Source: Archegozetes longisetosus
Lineage: Eukaryota > Arthropoda > Arachnida > Sarcoptiformes > Trhypochthoniidae
Direction of reading: 5' to 3'
Assembly: GCA_018873245.2 (NCBI GenBank)
Contig: JAEMBT020000001.1
Location: forward strand, 13,202,220 to 13,266,219
DNA length: 64,000 nt
Positions 47,355-60,017 of this stretch are shown in pieces. The notes beneath the pieces are model-generated. The model was not told the origin of the DNA. It made no database searches and saw nothing but the letters and a program-made list of their open reading frames with translations. Positions within the stretch are counted from its first letter, which is position 1. Each line of letters begins with the position of its first letter. Both the position numbers and the translations under genes were made by a program.

Positions 47355-49101
47355 TCTCATTTAAACGAAAAGGCATATACATTCTGAAAGTTGAATAATT
47401 ATATAGAACTATGCCCTATCTTTTGCTGTTCAATTATCAATGAATGTAATTACTTTAGGAGCTTTATTGAAAACCTATTGAATTAAACATAAAATAGAAA
47501 TTAATTTTAATGTAATCCTTAGATATGGTTAATAATTAGAATAAAATTTTTAAAATGACATTCTTGTTCAATTTAAAGGTTGATTTTAGTCATCAACTTT
47601 ATTTAAATATACAAATAAAGTTTTTCGCTTTTTATGAAAAACCAATAGCATAAAAAGGAAGATCTAAAATATCAAAAATAAATTAATCTAGAAAGTAATC
47701 ATTTTGTCGGAGGCGCAACTAGATGCACAATTATTTAGTGCGTTATTAATTAGAACACAAGAGTTAAAGTGCATTATGTGAATAGCATTCTGTGAGTGGA
47801 CAAATCCGTTCAATTACAGGAAACTGGAACAAAGAAGGAGGAGTATTGTATTCAAATTACTTCAAAAGTCGATCATTCATAACAATCGGTTCAATCACAA
47901 AGGTTATTTATCCCAACACAAGAACTATACGATATATTTGTAAGCTAGAAATCGATATTTTTCGATAACAGAAACATTTCGAAAAACAAAAGTAATTAGT
48001 TTTGAATTAATAAAAAAAACAATATTCCAACTGCAATTGAATAAAAACTGTCACGAATTGTTATTATTGCCGAATTTGAGTTTAAAAACAGAATTTATGC
48101 TTTTATTTTGTGTAATTATTAATATTCCTAAACCAAAGATATTGGAGAATACTATCGAACTAAAGACAATGAACGAAACGGAGATCGAGCCAATAAACAA
48201 CTCATCGTCTTATCGACCGCTAAAACAACAAAATCCGTCGAAAACGGTCATCAATTAATTGTATCTTCAAGCTCAACTTATTATTTGATTACTCATATCA
48301 TTTGATAGAAAGTTTGCAAATCAAACAACTTAATGTCGAAGCAAATAATAGCCTTAATCAAAATTTATTTAATGGGCAATCTTTGCGAATATAGATCTGA
48401 ATATAATAATTATAATTTGCAATTAATTGACGAAACTCTATACATGATTATTGCATGAAACTATTGAGCCGTTGCTCGTGTTCTTGATTCTTCATTTTGT
48501 TACTTCATATTTACACATAAGTATTATATATTATATATAAAATGAAATTAAAACATTCCTTTGATAAGATATTTCTAAACACTTCAAAATTATTTGTATT
48601 TATGTATTATAAAGCTCAACGTTTTAGAAATAATTTAAAAAACTTCAATTAGTGCTTCTCAAAAACAATGGTTAATAAGAATTGTCATTAAATAAAAAAA
48701 ATCGAAAAGTTAATCTTTATATTAATTTACAGTTAGATAATCACTTTAGGTACACAAATCAGATTTTTAAAAGATACCACTTGAATTATAAAATTTATAA
48801 TCTTGGAAGAAAATAAGTTTATATGCCACGAAAGATTCAAGACGTAAGCTATAGTTTGGTTCTATCTAAAGACTTTTACTTATTTTTTAAAAAATTTTCT
48901 AAACACAATTTGCTTTATTATATCGTTTTTACACAAATAAGTATTTCACTTAAAGTTACTGGAAAATATGAAACATGTCTCAACTGAAAGGCATAACAGT
49001 ATTTCTTTTAAGTAATATAAAAAGTTATATATAGATTTGATCTAAGACTGAATTAAGTAATTTTAAAATATTGTATTAGATTGCATTTTAATCATTATTA
49101 G
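47355..49101. other. Spacer with coding-like scraps before the first lectin-aerolysin copy
   Basis: A frame at about 47795-47970 reads SGQIRSITGNWNKEGG and later VIYPNTRTIRYIC with a stop after; it looks like a decayed exon. At 48097 an ATG begins a short hydrophobic run (MLLFCVIINI) that could be the first exon of the copy at 49102, but no good donor in the needed phase is certain. Otherwise AT-rich. Confidence 0.35.
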
Positions 49102-52100
49102 GCTCGATAATTGTAGCAAATGGATGTGAAGTCGGTTGGTTTCCATATAACAAGGATAAATGTGTCTTTGCATTTGATACAATCTCGACATTTAATCAGT
49201 CTGTGGAATATTGTGAGACTGCATTACAAGCGGATATACTCACTATTTCCAATGTTGATGAGAAAGATTTTTGGACATTTTACTTTTTCGGTATTTAAAT
49301 GTTAAAGCAAATGTGTGGATAAAACCGTTAGATAATGGTTTGATCTCGGATTTAAATGTTATCAATGACGGAACAATTGAAAAGACAAATCAATGTTTCA
49401 CTCTTCGATCGGTAGAAGGTGTGGAGAATAATCAATCAAAAGTTGGAGATATAATTGTGGCCAAATGTGATGCACTTGGATCAACTGTTTGTGAAATTTC
49501 GAATAAGCCCCAACAAAAAAAACAAACTCAACAGAGAAAAAATGATCCGAATTCAGAATTTTTTCCAAATAAAAGAGTGAAACTTTTGGATGGAAATGAA
49601 ACTCAAATATTTACTGGTCTTTATTATCGAATATACTCAAAGTATGAAAACCAATTATTCACAAACCATTTATTAGCGAACGTAAGTAATCTGTTAAATA
49701 AAATGAATTCTAGGCAAATTTTCCATCAGTGTTTTTACGACGTATAACATTACAAATTATTAAGCATTATTTTCAAAGACTAGTATTTGAATGCGAGAAA
49801 TGAAGAAAAATATTAACATAATGACCTAAGAATATGCATGAATATCCTTAAAATTGAATTAATCGTAGTATGAATGAAAGTGTTAGAATCTGATAAGTAG
49901 GAGTGAAATTTTTTTTTGGCTCAATGTTTTTCGAACTTATTGGAATAAAATGTACAAGACTTTTGCTTATGACTGAATAGCAAATTATGCTTTTTTCGTA
50001 ATTCATTTTTATTGAAACTTATGTTTAAATTCATTTTTACAAGATTGATAACATAATGATATGAACTTGAAGTTTAACCGTTTAGTTGTATTTTTCACGT
50101 GTCAGTCTAATAATACCTTATCTTATATCGAAGTTTAAGAGTTGAAAAAAGGGAACCATTAAACTTATCAATTAATAAGGTTTTTCTATGCATAAATAGC
50201 AAAAATTGTTCTATTATGTGTGCCCCTCATTGCTAAGGCTGATCTTCATTTCTCGCATTTATTTATTCATACATTTATTCGAAACGAATATAGTTTTCAA
50301 TCAGTGTGTTACGTGGAATTAATTGTTCATAATCAAAATTAGATTCAGATGACAATACTTATAATCTATTTTAAGAGAATATTTATACATAATTAGTAGA
50401 AGTCAAAGTAATTGTAAATCATTTTTTAACTTAAAAGTGATTATTATTTGATAGGGACATTGTTCATTGGATAATGTTTATGAATTTGGTGATTGTGAAT
50501 CTTATATTCGAGATCTTAATAATACAGATAAAGACATTGAAAATACATATATGTTATCTTATGATAAGAGTCATGATAATAATAGTTTTAGAATGAGAAA
50601 GTTTTCTTCAACCAAACAAATTGTGTCACACAAGAAACGAGGTTTAAATACAGCCGAATGTTTCAAAGACGGATCTGTGGGTAAACTTTGTGACACAACT
50701 CTAAAATTGTATAAATTGGATCCATTTTGGAAATTAGAGTCCAATCAACCTGATGGTAAATTTTGAACTTTATTCCATACAATTTATTCATTAAGATACT
50801 TAATTTGTTTAGATTTCTATAAAATTAAATCCAGTGATCAAAGTTCGATGATTGGTTTATCAAATTTTAGAAACAATACAATTGATTCAACTGCTTTTGG
50901 ACTTTATAATGATAGAGAAATTACAAATAACTCGAACGATAAACTTTTTTTCAGATTTGAATTAGAAAACTATACATTTAATGCTCAGTTATATTCAGTA
51001 GAATTCGATAAATCACTCGATGAATTAATTTCTTCTAATAAGAAACAAATAAGTCTTATCGACACAGCGATTATTAATAATAATTCTCCTGCGAGTTTGA
51101 ATCACGAAGTTTCGAGTGAAAAACAAATCACTGAATCATTCACGACTTCGTTTGAAAGTTCGACTAAATTTATGGAATCATTTGCATTGAAAGAAGAACT
51201 ATCCGGAAGTGATACACAAACGAAGTGAGATTTTGAAATAAATAATTAATGTTCTCAGATAAAATTTGAATTAATTGTTTGATTTTAATTAGAACTTCAA
51301 CAAAATCGTTTACAAAATCTGCTTCAGAAGCAGTATCTTCAAGCTTATCTCAATCTTTATCAACATCAAACTCAAATTCCGCATCATCAAGCTCTGGCTT
51401 GAGCGGTGGCGGTAATCTTGGCTTCGGTGGATTTGGCGTCAGTGGTAGTTATAACAAAGGTTCATCTTCCACATCTTCAACATCTGTTTCACAAGATAGG
51501 GTAAGAATTTATACATTTGAGAACTTTTGAACTTAATTAAAATTCTATCTTATTTTGAAAGTATGTAAGATCAATTATAGAAACCTTAAAACCTAATTAT
51601 TTTCATTCAAAATATTTTATATTGAATACTTCTATATTTTATATTTACAATCCTTAATTAGAAGTATTGATTTATACGACTTTCACATAGTAATGTCCCA
51701 AACTATAAACAAATCAGGTATCATCCATTTAATTTTACTTTTTAAATGTTTTAGAGTGAAAATTATGGAACTACTAGTTCAAAAGACAATTCACAGACGA
51801 ACTCAAAAGAAAGTTCGCTCAGTAGTACGAAAACCAAAACTTCTTCTGAGGACAAAACTGAAGGAAAAGAACAAATGATTCATGAATCGAAGGCACAAAC
51901 TAGTACTAAGCAACATACATATCGTATCTCAAAAATAGTTAGTGTACAGCCATATTCTGCTGTTAAAATATCGTCGTATGCAAATTGGGTAAATGACTTG
52001 ACTGTTCCGTTTAAACTCAACATCAAATTCACAGCACATTCTTGGAGAAGAAAAACTGACGGTAAGGCAACCAATGAATGGAGAACTGTTGACGCCGATG

Positions 52101-52255
52101 TTGTCGAGTATCTGATGAAAGTTCACGACTTTCCTGGAAGAATATTACGTAAAGAATATGACACAGTCTTTGGACAAATAACAGGTTCAATGACTGCATC
52201 TGTTGGAATGGAATCTGTATTTTCTTCTCAGGAAATTAATTTGAAGGAAAAATAA
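49102..52255 (+). CDS. C-type lectin / aerolysin-like protein, copy 1 (1-bp deletion in exon 2)
   Basis: Exons 49102-49741, 50455-50755, 50813-51224, 51293-51500 and 51755-52255 correspond one to one with exons 2-6 of copy 2 (57461-60017), with equal phases. Exon 2 is one base shorter: at about 49288 the frame of the lectin domain (CEVGWFPYNKDKCVF) is lost into a TAA and continues in the next frame (VWIKPLDN ... CEISNK). Unless this is a sequencing error, the copy is a pseudogene. The first exon with the signal peptide is not assured. Exons 3-6 are nearly identical to copy 2 except the end of exon 5 and the start of exon 6. Domain interpretation as for copy 2. Confidence 0.72.
49790..50266. 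mobile_element. MITE in intron of copy 1, absent from copy 2
   Basis: Ends AATGCGAGAAATGAAG and inverted CTTCATTTCTCGCATT. The intron of copy 2 (58102-58336) aligns to both flanks (TAGTATTTG / TTCATACATTTATTC) without the insert, giving the empty site. About 475 bases. Confidence 0.85.
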
Positions 52256-53013
52256 ACAAAAAGAAATGGATCATCGATTCGATAATTATGATAAACTCTT
52301 TCTTTAATTCTAGTTTGCTTTTTAAAAAGTAGTTTAAATACCATTTTACCAAGAGTAATTGCTAAAATGTGCCTCTTAGTCAATAACTTTAATTAGAAAT
52401 TATTTGAGAATTATGAGGATACTGATATAGCTTTTTATGTTAAAAGTGATTATCAAGTCATAGTCAATTTTAAATGCTGTAAATTTTAACAAATTATGAG
52501 ATTTTGCTATAGTAATTTGAAATAAATCTTTACCCACTGTAATAACGATTACAAAAGATTAAATGCATAAACTTAGCTATTCTGTATTATTTTCAATTTT
52601 CTGGTTGTCTGGATCTCTCACAATTGATGGATGTTTATCATTTAGTAAACATTGTTAAAGAACAACTACTTTTGAATGACTAATAAAATATGTTTTCATA
52701 CACAATCAATCTAAAACAAGAGTTTTTCATATTCAATACTAAGTCATTTATTGAGATTAAGAAACAAAGATTTCTATTATAGTATATGTTTAGATCCAAA
52801 TATGCAGCAGATTCACCCTTTACTAGATAGAAAATTCAAAATTTTTTTCAGAAAATAACAATTAGTTGTAGACAGATATTTCTAAATTTATCTTATGAGT
52901 TAGTATCCAAAGTTAAATATAAAATTTTAAAGCTGAAACAATAATTTTAATTCGATTTGAAAAGGCTTGCTCCAACACTTTAAACACAAACTTTGACATG
53001 AGATATTTATAAA
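52256..53013. other. Spacer between tail-to-tail genes
   Basis: AT-rich DNA between the stop of lectin-aerolysin copy 1 and the stop of the minus-strand toxin-like gene. No gene or delimitable repeat seen. Confidence 0.4.
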
Positions 53014-56000
53014 TTAAGCACCGTGTGCAGCTTTACGACTAAGTTTTTTCTCAAGTTTATCAAGTTGTCTATCTAATTTTTCCCCACCCTTTATTACCAC
53101 TTTAGCAATTAATCTACGATTATTTAAATCAGTTTTAATGCTTCTTCTCGATACTGAAGATGCGTCTTGTCTTGTAGATGCTGTTTTGAGTTTAACAATG
53201 CCATTGACCTTTTCATACTTAACTACTCCATTAGATTTTTGCTTCAAATTGAATCTACTAGTTAACTCTTTATACTCTTGTTTACTAATTGTCCCAATTT
53301 TTCTGTGAGCGTCCAATACCTGCCGTAAGCCTGTTAAAAACATTTGAATAAAGTATTGAATTTTCTTTAGAATACTTAGGCTCTTGAGAGCAAATTTTGA
53401 GCCTAACTCTAACATATATGAAGGATGTTAAATAAGAGTATCTTTTTAAACATTTCTTAACATAGTTACAATATGTTTCATATACTTTTGAATCCTGGGT
53501 CATAAATTGATTCAAAACTTTAAAGTAGAATTTATCTGATATTAGAAAATTAACAAAATATTGCATAATTCGCATTAAAGGTAATTAAATTTTGAATATT
53601 GCTTTGTTTTACTGATGTTTAAACTGAACTTGATAGGGATCAAAAGTATTAGATTATTAAATATCAATATCGGTTAATACTATATATATTAGGTTGTTCC
53701 GAAAGTCCTGTCACAAGTTTGAACCATTTTAACATTTAAAGCAATTGAAGCGTGAGATGGAAAAACCAGACATCTGACTCCATAACAAAAGGCCCTATAA
53801 TATTGGTAATATCAATGCATTTCAGAGCTCTACATAGAGTTGGTATATATTAGACTCATTTTCAAGGATTATATTTTCTTTCTATTGATTCAATCTAATC
53901 AAAATACTGTACAACAACTATTCGGTTGTGAAAATAATTTATTAAAATTCAAATTTATTTTATTTAAGATTTTATATAAACATTTATCGAAACTAAATCA
54001 AAAAGTTTGATACGATAGATTTCAGGTCTGCATATCAGTATAAGTAGTAAATTATGTATAGACCTTTTGTAAAGTAAAAATAAATGCGAGATGTCTGGTT
54101 TTTCCGCTTCGCGCTTCAATTAAGTGTCTCAAGCAGTATTCGCCGATTAATGGTGCCGCTTTCGTAGTTTGTTTATATGTCCTTTTGGTTAGTTTATTGT
54201 TTTAGTTATGAAGGGTCACCGTTTAGAAATAAAGGTCATTTATTGAAGTAAGCAATCTATTTGACATACTAGCGTAATTTATTCATGATCAACTTGAAAG
54301 AGCCTTTCTACTAAAACTGTTTCTAAGTAAACAGCTGAGTGATGGTTAAAGGTATTTTAGAGAGGGTGGGACCGATACATCTGATGAAAAGCGTTTGGAT
54401 AAACCAGAGACAGCTAGTAGTGAGCAGCATAGAAATTAGCTCCTGGAGCTACTGCAAGAATCTCACAGTTGATCTACCCGAGAATTGGCGTACCACCGTA
54501 ATATCAACTTGCCTTCTGTTCGCTAGTTAATACACTAAAATCTTGGATTGGCGATAAAGCATGCATGATTGACACTCCATACACTGAACCAAGAACTGAT
54601 GCAGATGAGAAAGGATATGGCGTATAATGACCTATGCCGATGCAGAGCCGATCCGGGCATCTTAGAACGAATTCTTGCGTTAGGTGATAGCTGGATATGT
54701 CTATTTGCTCCACTCTCGCTTAATAAGGCTAAATTTTAGATTAAGGTGGGCGATTGGATAGCCAAGTTACCACGACCTGATTCATACAGAAGAAAGTGGT
54801 TGTTTGTGTTAGGCATGAATACTAGTGATGTAGCTTTATGGGAACTATTAGTGGAAAATTAAACAAGAATGTAGATAGGTGCAGAGAATTTTTGAGAGGT
54901 CGTATTACTTCGTGAGTTGCCATTAATGAAGTGTCGGAGCTTATGATTTCTCAAGATAACGACCCCATAGGCATCTCCAGTTCGGGACTTATTGGAATCG
55001 AAAAGTTGAACTTTATTACCTCAGCCCCGCATGTTCCTCGGATATGGATAACTTCTATTTCAACTGTATTGGCTATCTGAAAGAACTTTAGAGGAACCGC
55101 TATAGGACTTTCAATGAGTTTAAAAACGTCTTCACAATAACGATGCTGGTCCTAACGCAAGGAGCATCTTTAATGGTGTTTTCAAACTAATCGAGATCAT
55201 CAACAGAGGCGGATATTACTAGTTAATAATCATTTTTAGTTTATTTTGTAACTGTTCCTTTTGATATCATTAATGTAAACTTTTGCAACAGACTTTCGTA
55301 ACAATCTGATAGTAATATAATTGTCATTGTTTAGCAATAAACACTTTCAAAAATGGGCAAAGTATGACAAATTTGAAAATACAAGACCTCAGCCATCAAT
55401 CTTATGCCATATACAATTCAATATTTATTACTATTTGATTTTAATGACGAGCTTCATGATCAAAGTCTCAAATATGAGGCTTAATTGAAAAAAGTAGAGT
55501 CATCAAGCAATAACAAGATTTATATAATGGCAAAATCGCCGATATACCCAAAAGGTAGACTATTGGATTGAATAAAATTACCAAGGTATAGACTTTTATT
55601 CAGGATTCAATACGAGTAAAAGCTGTTATATTTAAATTGAACTGTAAACTTGTGCATAAAAATAAAAAAATTTACCTTTGTTGTACGCACTGCCAACATT
55701 GTTTTGATAATCTTCAATGCTCATTGCTATGGCTTCTTTATAGTTACCATCAGCAATATGTTCGCTTTGCTTCTTACGGAATTCTTTTGCTTCATTACTG
55801 CTACCCCATGATTTAGTCTGTTTGTGTATTTCCTTCGGTACCGACATTGCAGGTAACTCAAGAGCTTTAACCACATGCTTTGCGAACTTTTTATAGAATG
55901 TATAAGTCGAAATTGGAGGAATGTGATCCGCTTCAAGCAATTCTTTAGTTGATGAGAGCTTTCGAAGTTCATTGTAGAAACCACCAATGCCTCCATATAT

Positions 56001-56255
56001 GTGAGCATTTTTTTTCGTAATATTTGGTTTCTTAAAATCATTGAGATTTTCATTTGGAAAGGTTTGATTCAAAGACTACAGTTGAAAAAATTCCTTCATG
56101 TTAATATTTGATTTTTATGGATAAAATTCTAATACATTTACCTTATTTTCATTAGTTTGTGATGGATCATTATCAATAAGTTGAGTTGAAATAAAACTCA
56201 AACTAATTATTAAACATAGAACTATATTCAGTAATTTTCTATAAAAATCGTTCAT
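53014..56255 (-). CDS. Secreted protein with bacterial polymorphic-toxin-like nuclease domain
   Basis: Exons 56255-56142, 56075-55676 and 53330-53014 join in phase (0, then 1), 276 residues. Exon 1 encodes a signal peptide (LLNIVLCLIISLSFIS). Exon 2 carries the motif series EADHIPP, LPAMSVPKEIHKQT, SWGSSNEAKEFR and GNYKEAIAMSIEDY; exon 3 continues with AHRKIGTIS and a Lys/Arg-rich tail. The order AD-H, LPA-S-P-x-H-x-x-T, GSS-A-R-Q, G-x-A is the one I know from C-terminal toxin domains of bacterial contact-dependent/polymorphic toxins of HNH-like type. If right, His residues would be catalytic. Transfer from bacteria with later gain of introns and a secretion signal is inferred. No cognate immunity gene is visible. 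Intron 2 (2.3 kb) holds a mariner relic. Confidence 0.6.
53690..55310 (+). mobile_element. Decayed mariner element in intron of the toxin-like gene
   Basis: The left end TTAGGTTGTTCCGAAAGTCC and the right end (AGACTTTCGTAACAATCT, inverted) are mariner tips. Inside, broken frames resemble mariner transposase, with a C-terminal end like KLIEIINRGGYY near 55190-55222. A 379-bp MITE (53743-54121) is inserted; without it the length is about 1.25 kb, usual for mariner. Many stops. Confidence 0.65.
53743..54121. repeat. MITE nested in the mariner relic
   Basis: Left AATTGAAGCGTGAGATGG...CCAGACATCT and right AGATGTCTGG...CGCGCTTCAATT are inverted copies of about 33 bases. Interior non-coding. Confidence 0.82.
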
Positions 56256-57326
56256 ATTATTGCTATTTTTTCATAGAACGATAAAATATATTTTTAACTT
56301 TTGATTACTTTCTATTAACGTGTTATAACGTTTAAAACTTTAAAAAAGAATAAACAAACGTTAATAAAATTTTCTTCAAAAGCATACTTTAACAAAATTT
56401 TCCTCAAAAAATACTATCAAACAGTTAATTAATGACAAAATTAAATGGAATCAAGATGCAATTTGTAATTAACTGTTTTAATAGTAAGTTAAGATTTATA
56501 ATAGGGATGCCGGCTCTCCAGACTTACACTGAAGTCCCCAGCCTTTGGTGCAAGTGTAAAGCTGGAAATTAAAATTTAATCATTTGGTACTTCCCCCTTT
56601 GATTTTAAACTTATTGTAAATAACTCTCAAAAATTATCCTATATATTTTTATTTGAAATTACATTATTCAGTTTTCACTTGATAAAGTGTTGTAATCCTT
56701 AATTTATAGTCTTATTAACAACCTCTTTCATTATAGATACAGGTTTGAATAACTGAATATATCATCGATTCATAATATAAAGATTAAAAAATTCTAAATT
56801 TATGTAATCAATGAGAACTTAGAAGTTCGATGAGTAAACTATTCATTAAACTTTCATCATTTAAATTTCAACGCTGTCCGAAATTTCGTAATTTCCTTGT
56901 ATTTAGATCAAATCTATATTATTATACGCATCCACATCAAAATTAAAGAAACTTGATAAATAAATTTCATGATTCATCATTAGAAACAAGTCTATGTTTA
57001 ATTATTCATAATTGGCAGATATGAGTTCTTGATTGTGAAATTTATGTTACTAAAGAGATGTTGATAGTGTACTACTTATTTTTAATACAACCAAGTTTTT
57101 TTTAATGATATGTGAATTATAAAATTTATAATCTCATCGATGAAACTTAGTTTATTGCGAGTGGTTAAAGTAATGAATTTAAACTAAGTTCAATTCAAAA
57201 AGTTTAAGTTTATTTGAGAAAGCTTTTTTCTTAAGATAGAAGTTATTTTTGTACAAAACTATTTGGAAATTCTTATTCGATTTAATATGAAATAAATCTA
57301 TTGATAAAGCAAAGAAAATATATAAA
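56256..57326. other. Spacer between divergent toxin-like and lectin-aerolysin genes
   Basis: Shared 5' region of the minus-strand gene (start 56255) and copy 2 (start 57327). At about 56507-56572 there is a GC-richer imperfect palindrome (CTTACACTGAAGTCC / GGTGCAAGTGTAAAG). No gene. Likely holds both promoters; no element assigned. Confidence 0.4.
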
Positions 57327-60017
57327 ATGAAACAAATAATAGTATTCATTTTGAGTATGTAAATAATACTTTAAAAATTAGTTTAAGAATTTATTTTAAA
57401 TTAAATATATAGAATTCTAAGATTGAATGTTATATTAAATTTTATTTAAATCAATAATAGGTTGTATAGTTGTATCGAATTGTTGCGAAGTCGGTTGGTA
57501 TTCATATAAAAAAGATAAATGTGTTTTTGTCTTAAATACCGAATCCACATTTGCTCAGTCGGTACAGTATTGTAAAACTGCATTACAAGCGAATATCCTG
57601 ACCATTTCGAGTGTTAAAGAAAAGAACTTTTGGACATTTCACTTGTTTCGGTATTTAAACACTAAAGCAAATGCGTGGATACAACCGTTGGAAAATGATT
57701 TGGTCTCAGATTTAAATGTTATCGATGACGGAACAATTGAAAAGACAAATCAATGTTTCACTCTTCGATCGGAAAGAGCCGCACAAAGTAATCAGTCAAA
57801 AGTCGGAGATATAATTGTGGCTAAATGTGATGATCTTGGGTCAACTGTTTGTGAGATTTCGAATAAGCCCCAACAACCAAAACAAACTCAACAGAGAAAA
57901 AATGATCCGAATTCAGAATTTTTTCCAAATAAAAGAGTGAAACTTTTGGATGGAAATGAAACTCATATATTTACTGGTCTTTATTATCGAATATACTCAA
58001 AGTATGAAAACCAATTATTCACAAACCATTTATTAGCGAACGTAAGTAATCTGTTAAATAAAATGAATTCTAGGCAAATTTTCCATCAGTGTTTTTACGA
58101 CGTATAACATTACAAATTATTAAGCATTATTTTCAAAGTTTAGTATTTGTTCATACATTTATTCGGAAACGAATAAAATTTTCAATCAGTGTGCTACTTG
58201 AAACTAATTGTTCATAATCAAAATTAGGATTCAGATGACAATACTTATAATCTATTTTAAGAGAATATTTATATAGTAGAAGTTAAAGTAATTTTAAATC
58301 ATTTTGTTAACTTAAAAAGTGATTATTATTTGATAGGGACATTGTTCATTGGAAAATGTTTATGAATTTGGTGATTGTGAATCTTATATTCGAGATCTTA
58401 ATAATACAGATAAAGACATTGAAAATACATATATGTTATCTTATGATAAGAGTCATGATAATAATAGTTTTAGAATGAGAAAGTTTTCTTCAACCAAACA
58501 AATTGTGTCACACAAGAAACGAGGTTTAAATACAGCCGAATGTTTCAAAGACGGATCTGTGGGTAAACTTTGTGACACAACTCTAAAATTGTATAAATTG
58601 GATCCATTTTGGAAATTAGAGTCCAATCAACCTGATGGTAAATTTTAAACTTTATTCCATACAATTTATTCATTAAGATACTTCATTTGTTTAGATTTCT
58701 ATAAAATTAAATCCAGTGATCAAAGTTCAGTGATTGGTTTATCAAATTTTAGAAACAATACAATTGATTCAACTGCTTTTGGACTTTATAATGATAGAGA
58801 AATTACAAATAACTCGAACGATAAACTTTTTTTCAGATTTGAATTAGAAAACTATACATTTAATGCTCAATTATATTCAGTAGAATTCGATAAATCACTC
58901 GATGAATTAATTTCTTCTAATAAGAAACAAATAAGTCTTATCGACACAGCGATTATTAATAATAATTCTCCTGCGAGTTTGAATCACGAAGTATCGAGTG
59001 AAAAACAAATCACTGAATCATTCACGACCTCGTTTGAAAGTTCGACTAAATTTATGGAATCATTTGCATTGAAAGAAGAACTATCCGGAAGTGATACGCA
59101 AACGGCGTGAGATTTTGATATAAATAATTAATGTTTTCAGATAAAAGTTGAATTAATTGTTTGATTTTAATTAGAACTTCAACAAAATCGTTTACAGAAT
59201 CTACTTCAGAAGCAGTATCTTCAAGCTTATCTCAATCTTTATCAACATCAAACTCAAATTCCGCATCATCAAGCTCTGGCTGGAGTGGTGGAGGTAGTCT
59301 TGGCTTCGGTGGATTTGGCGTCAGTGGTAGTTATAACAAAGGCTCATCTTCTGAAACTTCTAGTAGCAGTTCACATCAAAAGGTAAACTTTTATATAGTT
59401 AGCATTCGAACTGCATCAAAATTTGCGTCTGTCTTGGAATTTAATTGCATTAAATTACATGAGAGTAAGTTATCAATAATTTTTTAATTATTTTAATTTA
59501 TGAAATAATTTAGAGTCATTCTCGTGAAACTAATACAAGAAATGAGGATTCGCTCACAAGTTCGAATGAAAGTTCAATGAGTAATACAAAAACAAAAACT
59601 TCTTCTGAGGACAAAACTAAGGGAAAAGAACAAACGATCGAAGTAACGAAAAGTCAAGTTAGTACTAAGCAACATACATATCGTATCTCAAAAATAGTTA
59701 GTGTACAGCCATATTCTGCTGTTAAAATATCGTCGTATGCAAATTGGGTAAATGACTTGACTGTTCCGTTTAAACTCAACATCAAATTCACAGCACATTC
59801 TTGGAGAAGAAAAACTGACGGTAAGGCAACCAATGAATGGAGAACTGTTGACGCCGATGTTGTCGAATATCTGATGAAAGTTCATGACTTTCCTGGAAGA
59901 ATATTACGTAAAGAATATGACACAGTCTTCGGACAAATAACAGGTTCAATGACTGCATCTGTTGGAATGGAATCTGTATTTTCTTCTCAGGAAATTGATT
60001 TGAATGAAGATAAATGA
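57327..60017 (+). CDS. Secreted C-type lectin / aerolysin-like putative pore-forming protein, copy 2
   Basis: Exons 57327-57354, 57461-58101, 58337-58637, 58695-59106, 59175-59382 and 59514-60017 join without stop, 697 residues, all borders GT-AG with consistent phases. Exon 1 plus the start of exon 2 give a signal peptide (MKQIIVFILS then CIVVSN). Residues about 17-150 are a divergent C-type lectin domain (CCEVGWYSYKKDKCVF ... WIQPLEN ... VCEISNK). The middle is unknown. Exons 4-6 have the make-up of aerolysin/ETX-MTX2-type beta pore formers: a long Ser/Thr-rich alternating stretch, a Gly/Ser-rich loop (GGFGVSGSYNKG), then VQPYSAVKISSYANW and LTVPFKLNIKF strands. Role could be defence, digestion or salivary attack; the pore-forming identity is inference. 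No break seen in this copy. Confidence 0.75.

Noticed and set aside
48097..48258. Signal-peptide-like frame as exon 1 of lectin-aerolysin copy 1
   Set aside because: A donor in the needed phase 1 is not convincing and it does not resemble exon 1 of copy 2; left as a possibility only.
53690..55310. GC-richer stretch in the toxin-like gene intron as a separate gene
   Set aside because: Frames are full of stops and the ends are mariner tips; it is a decayed transposon.
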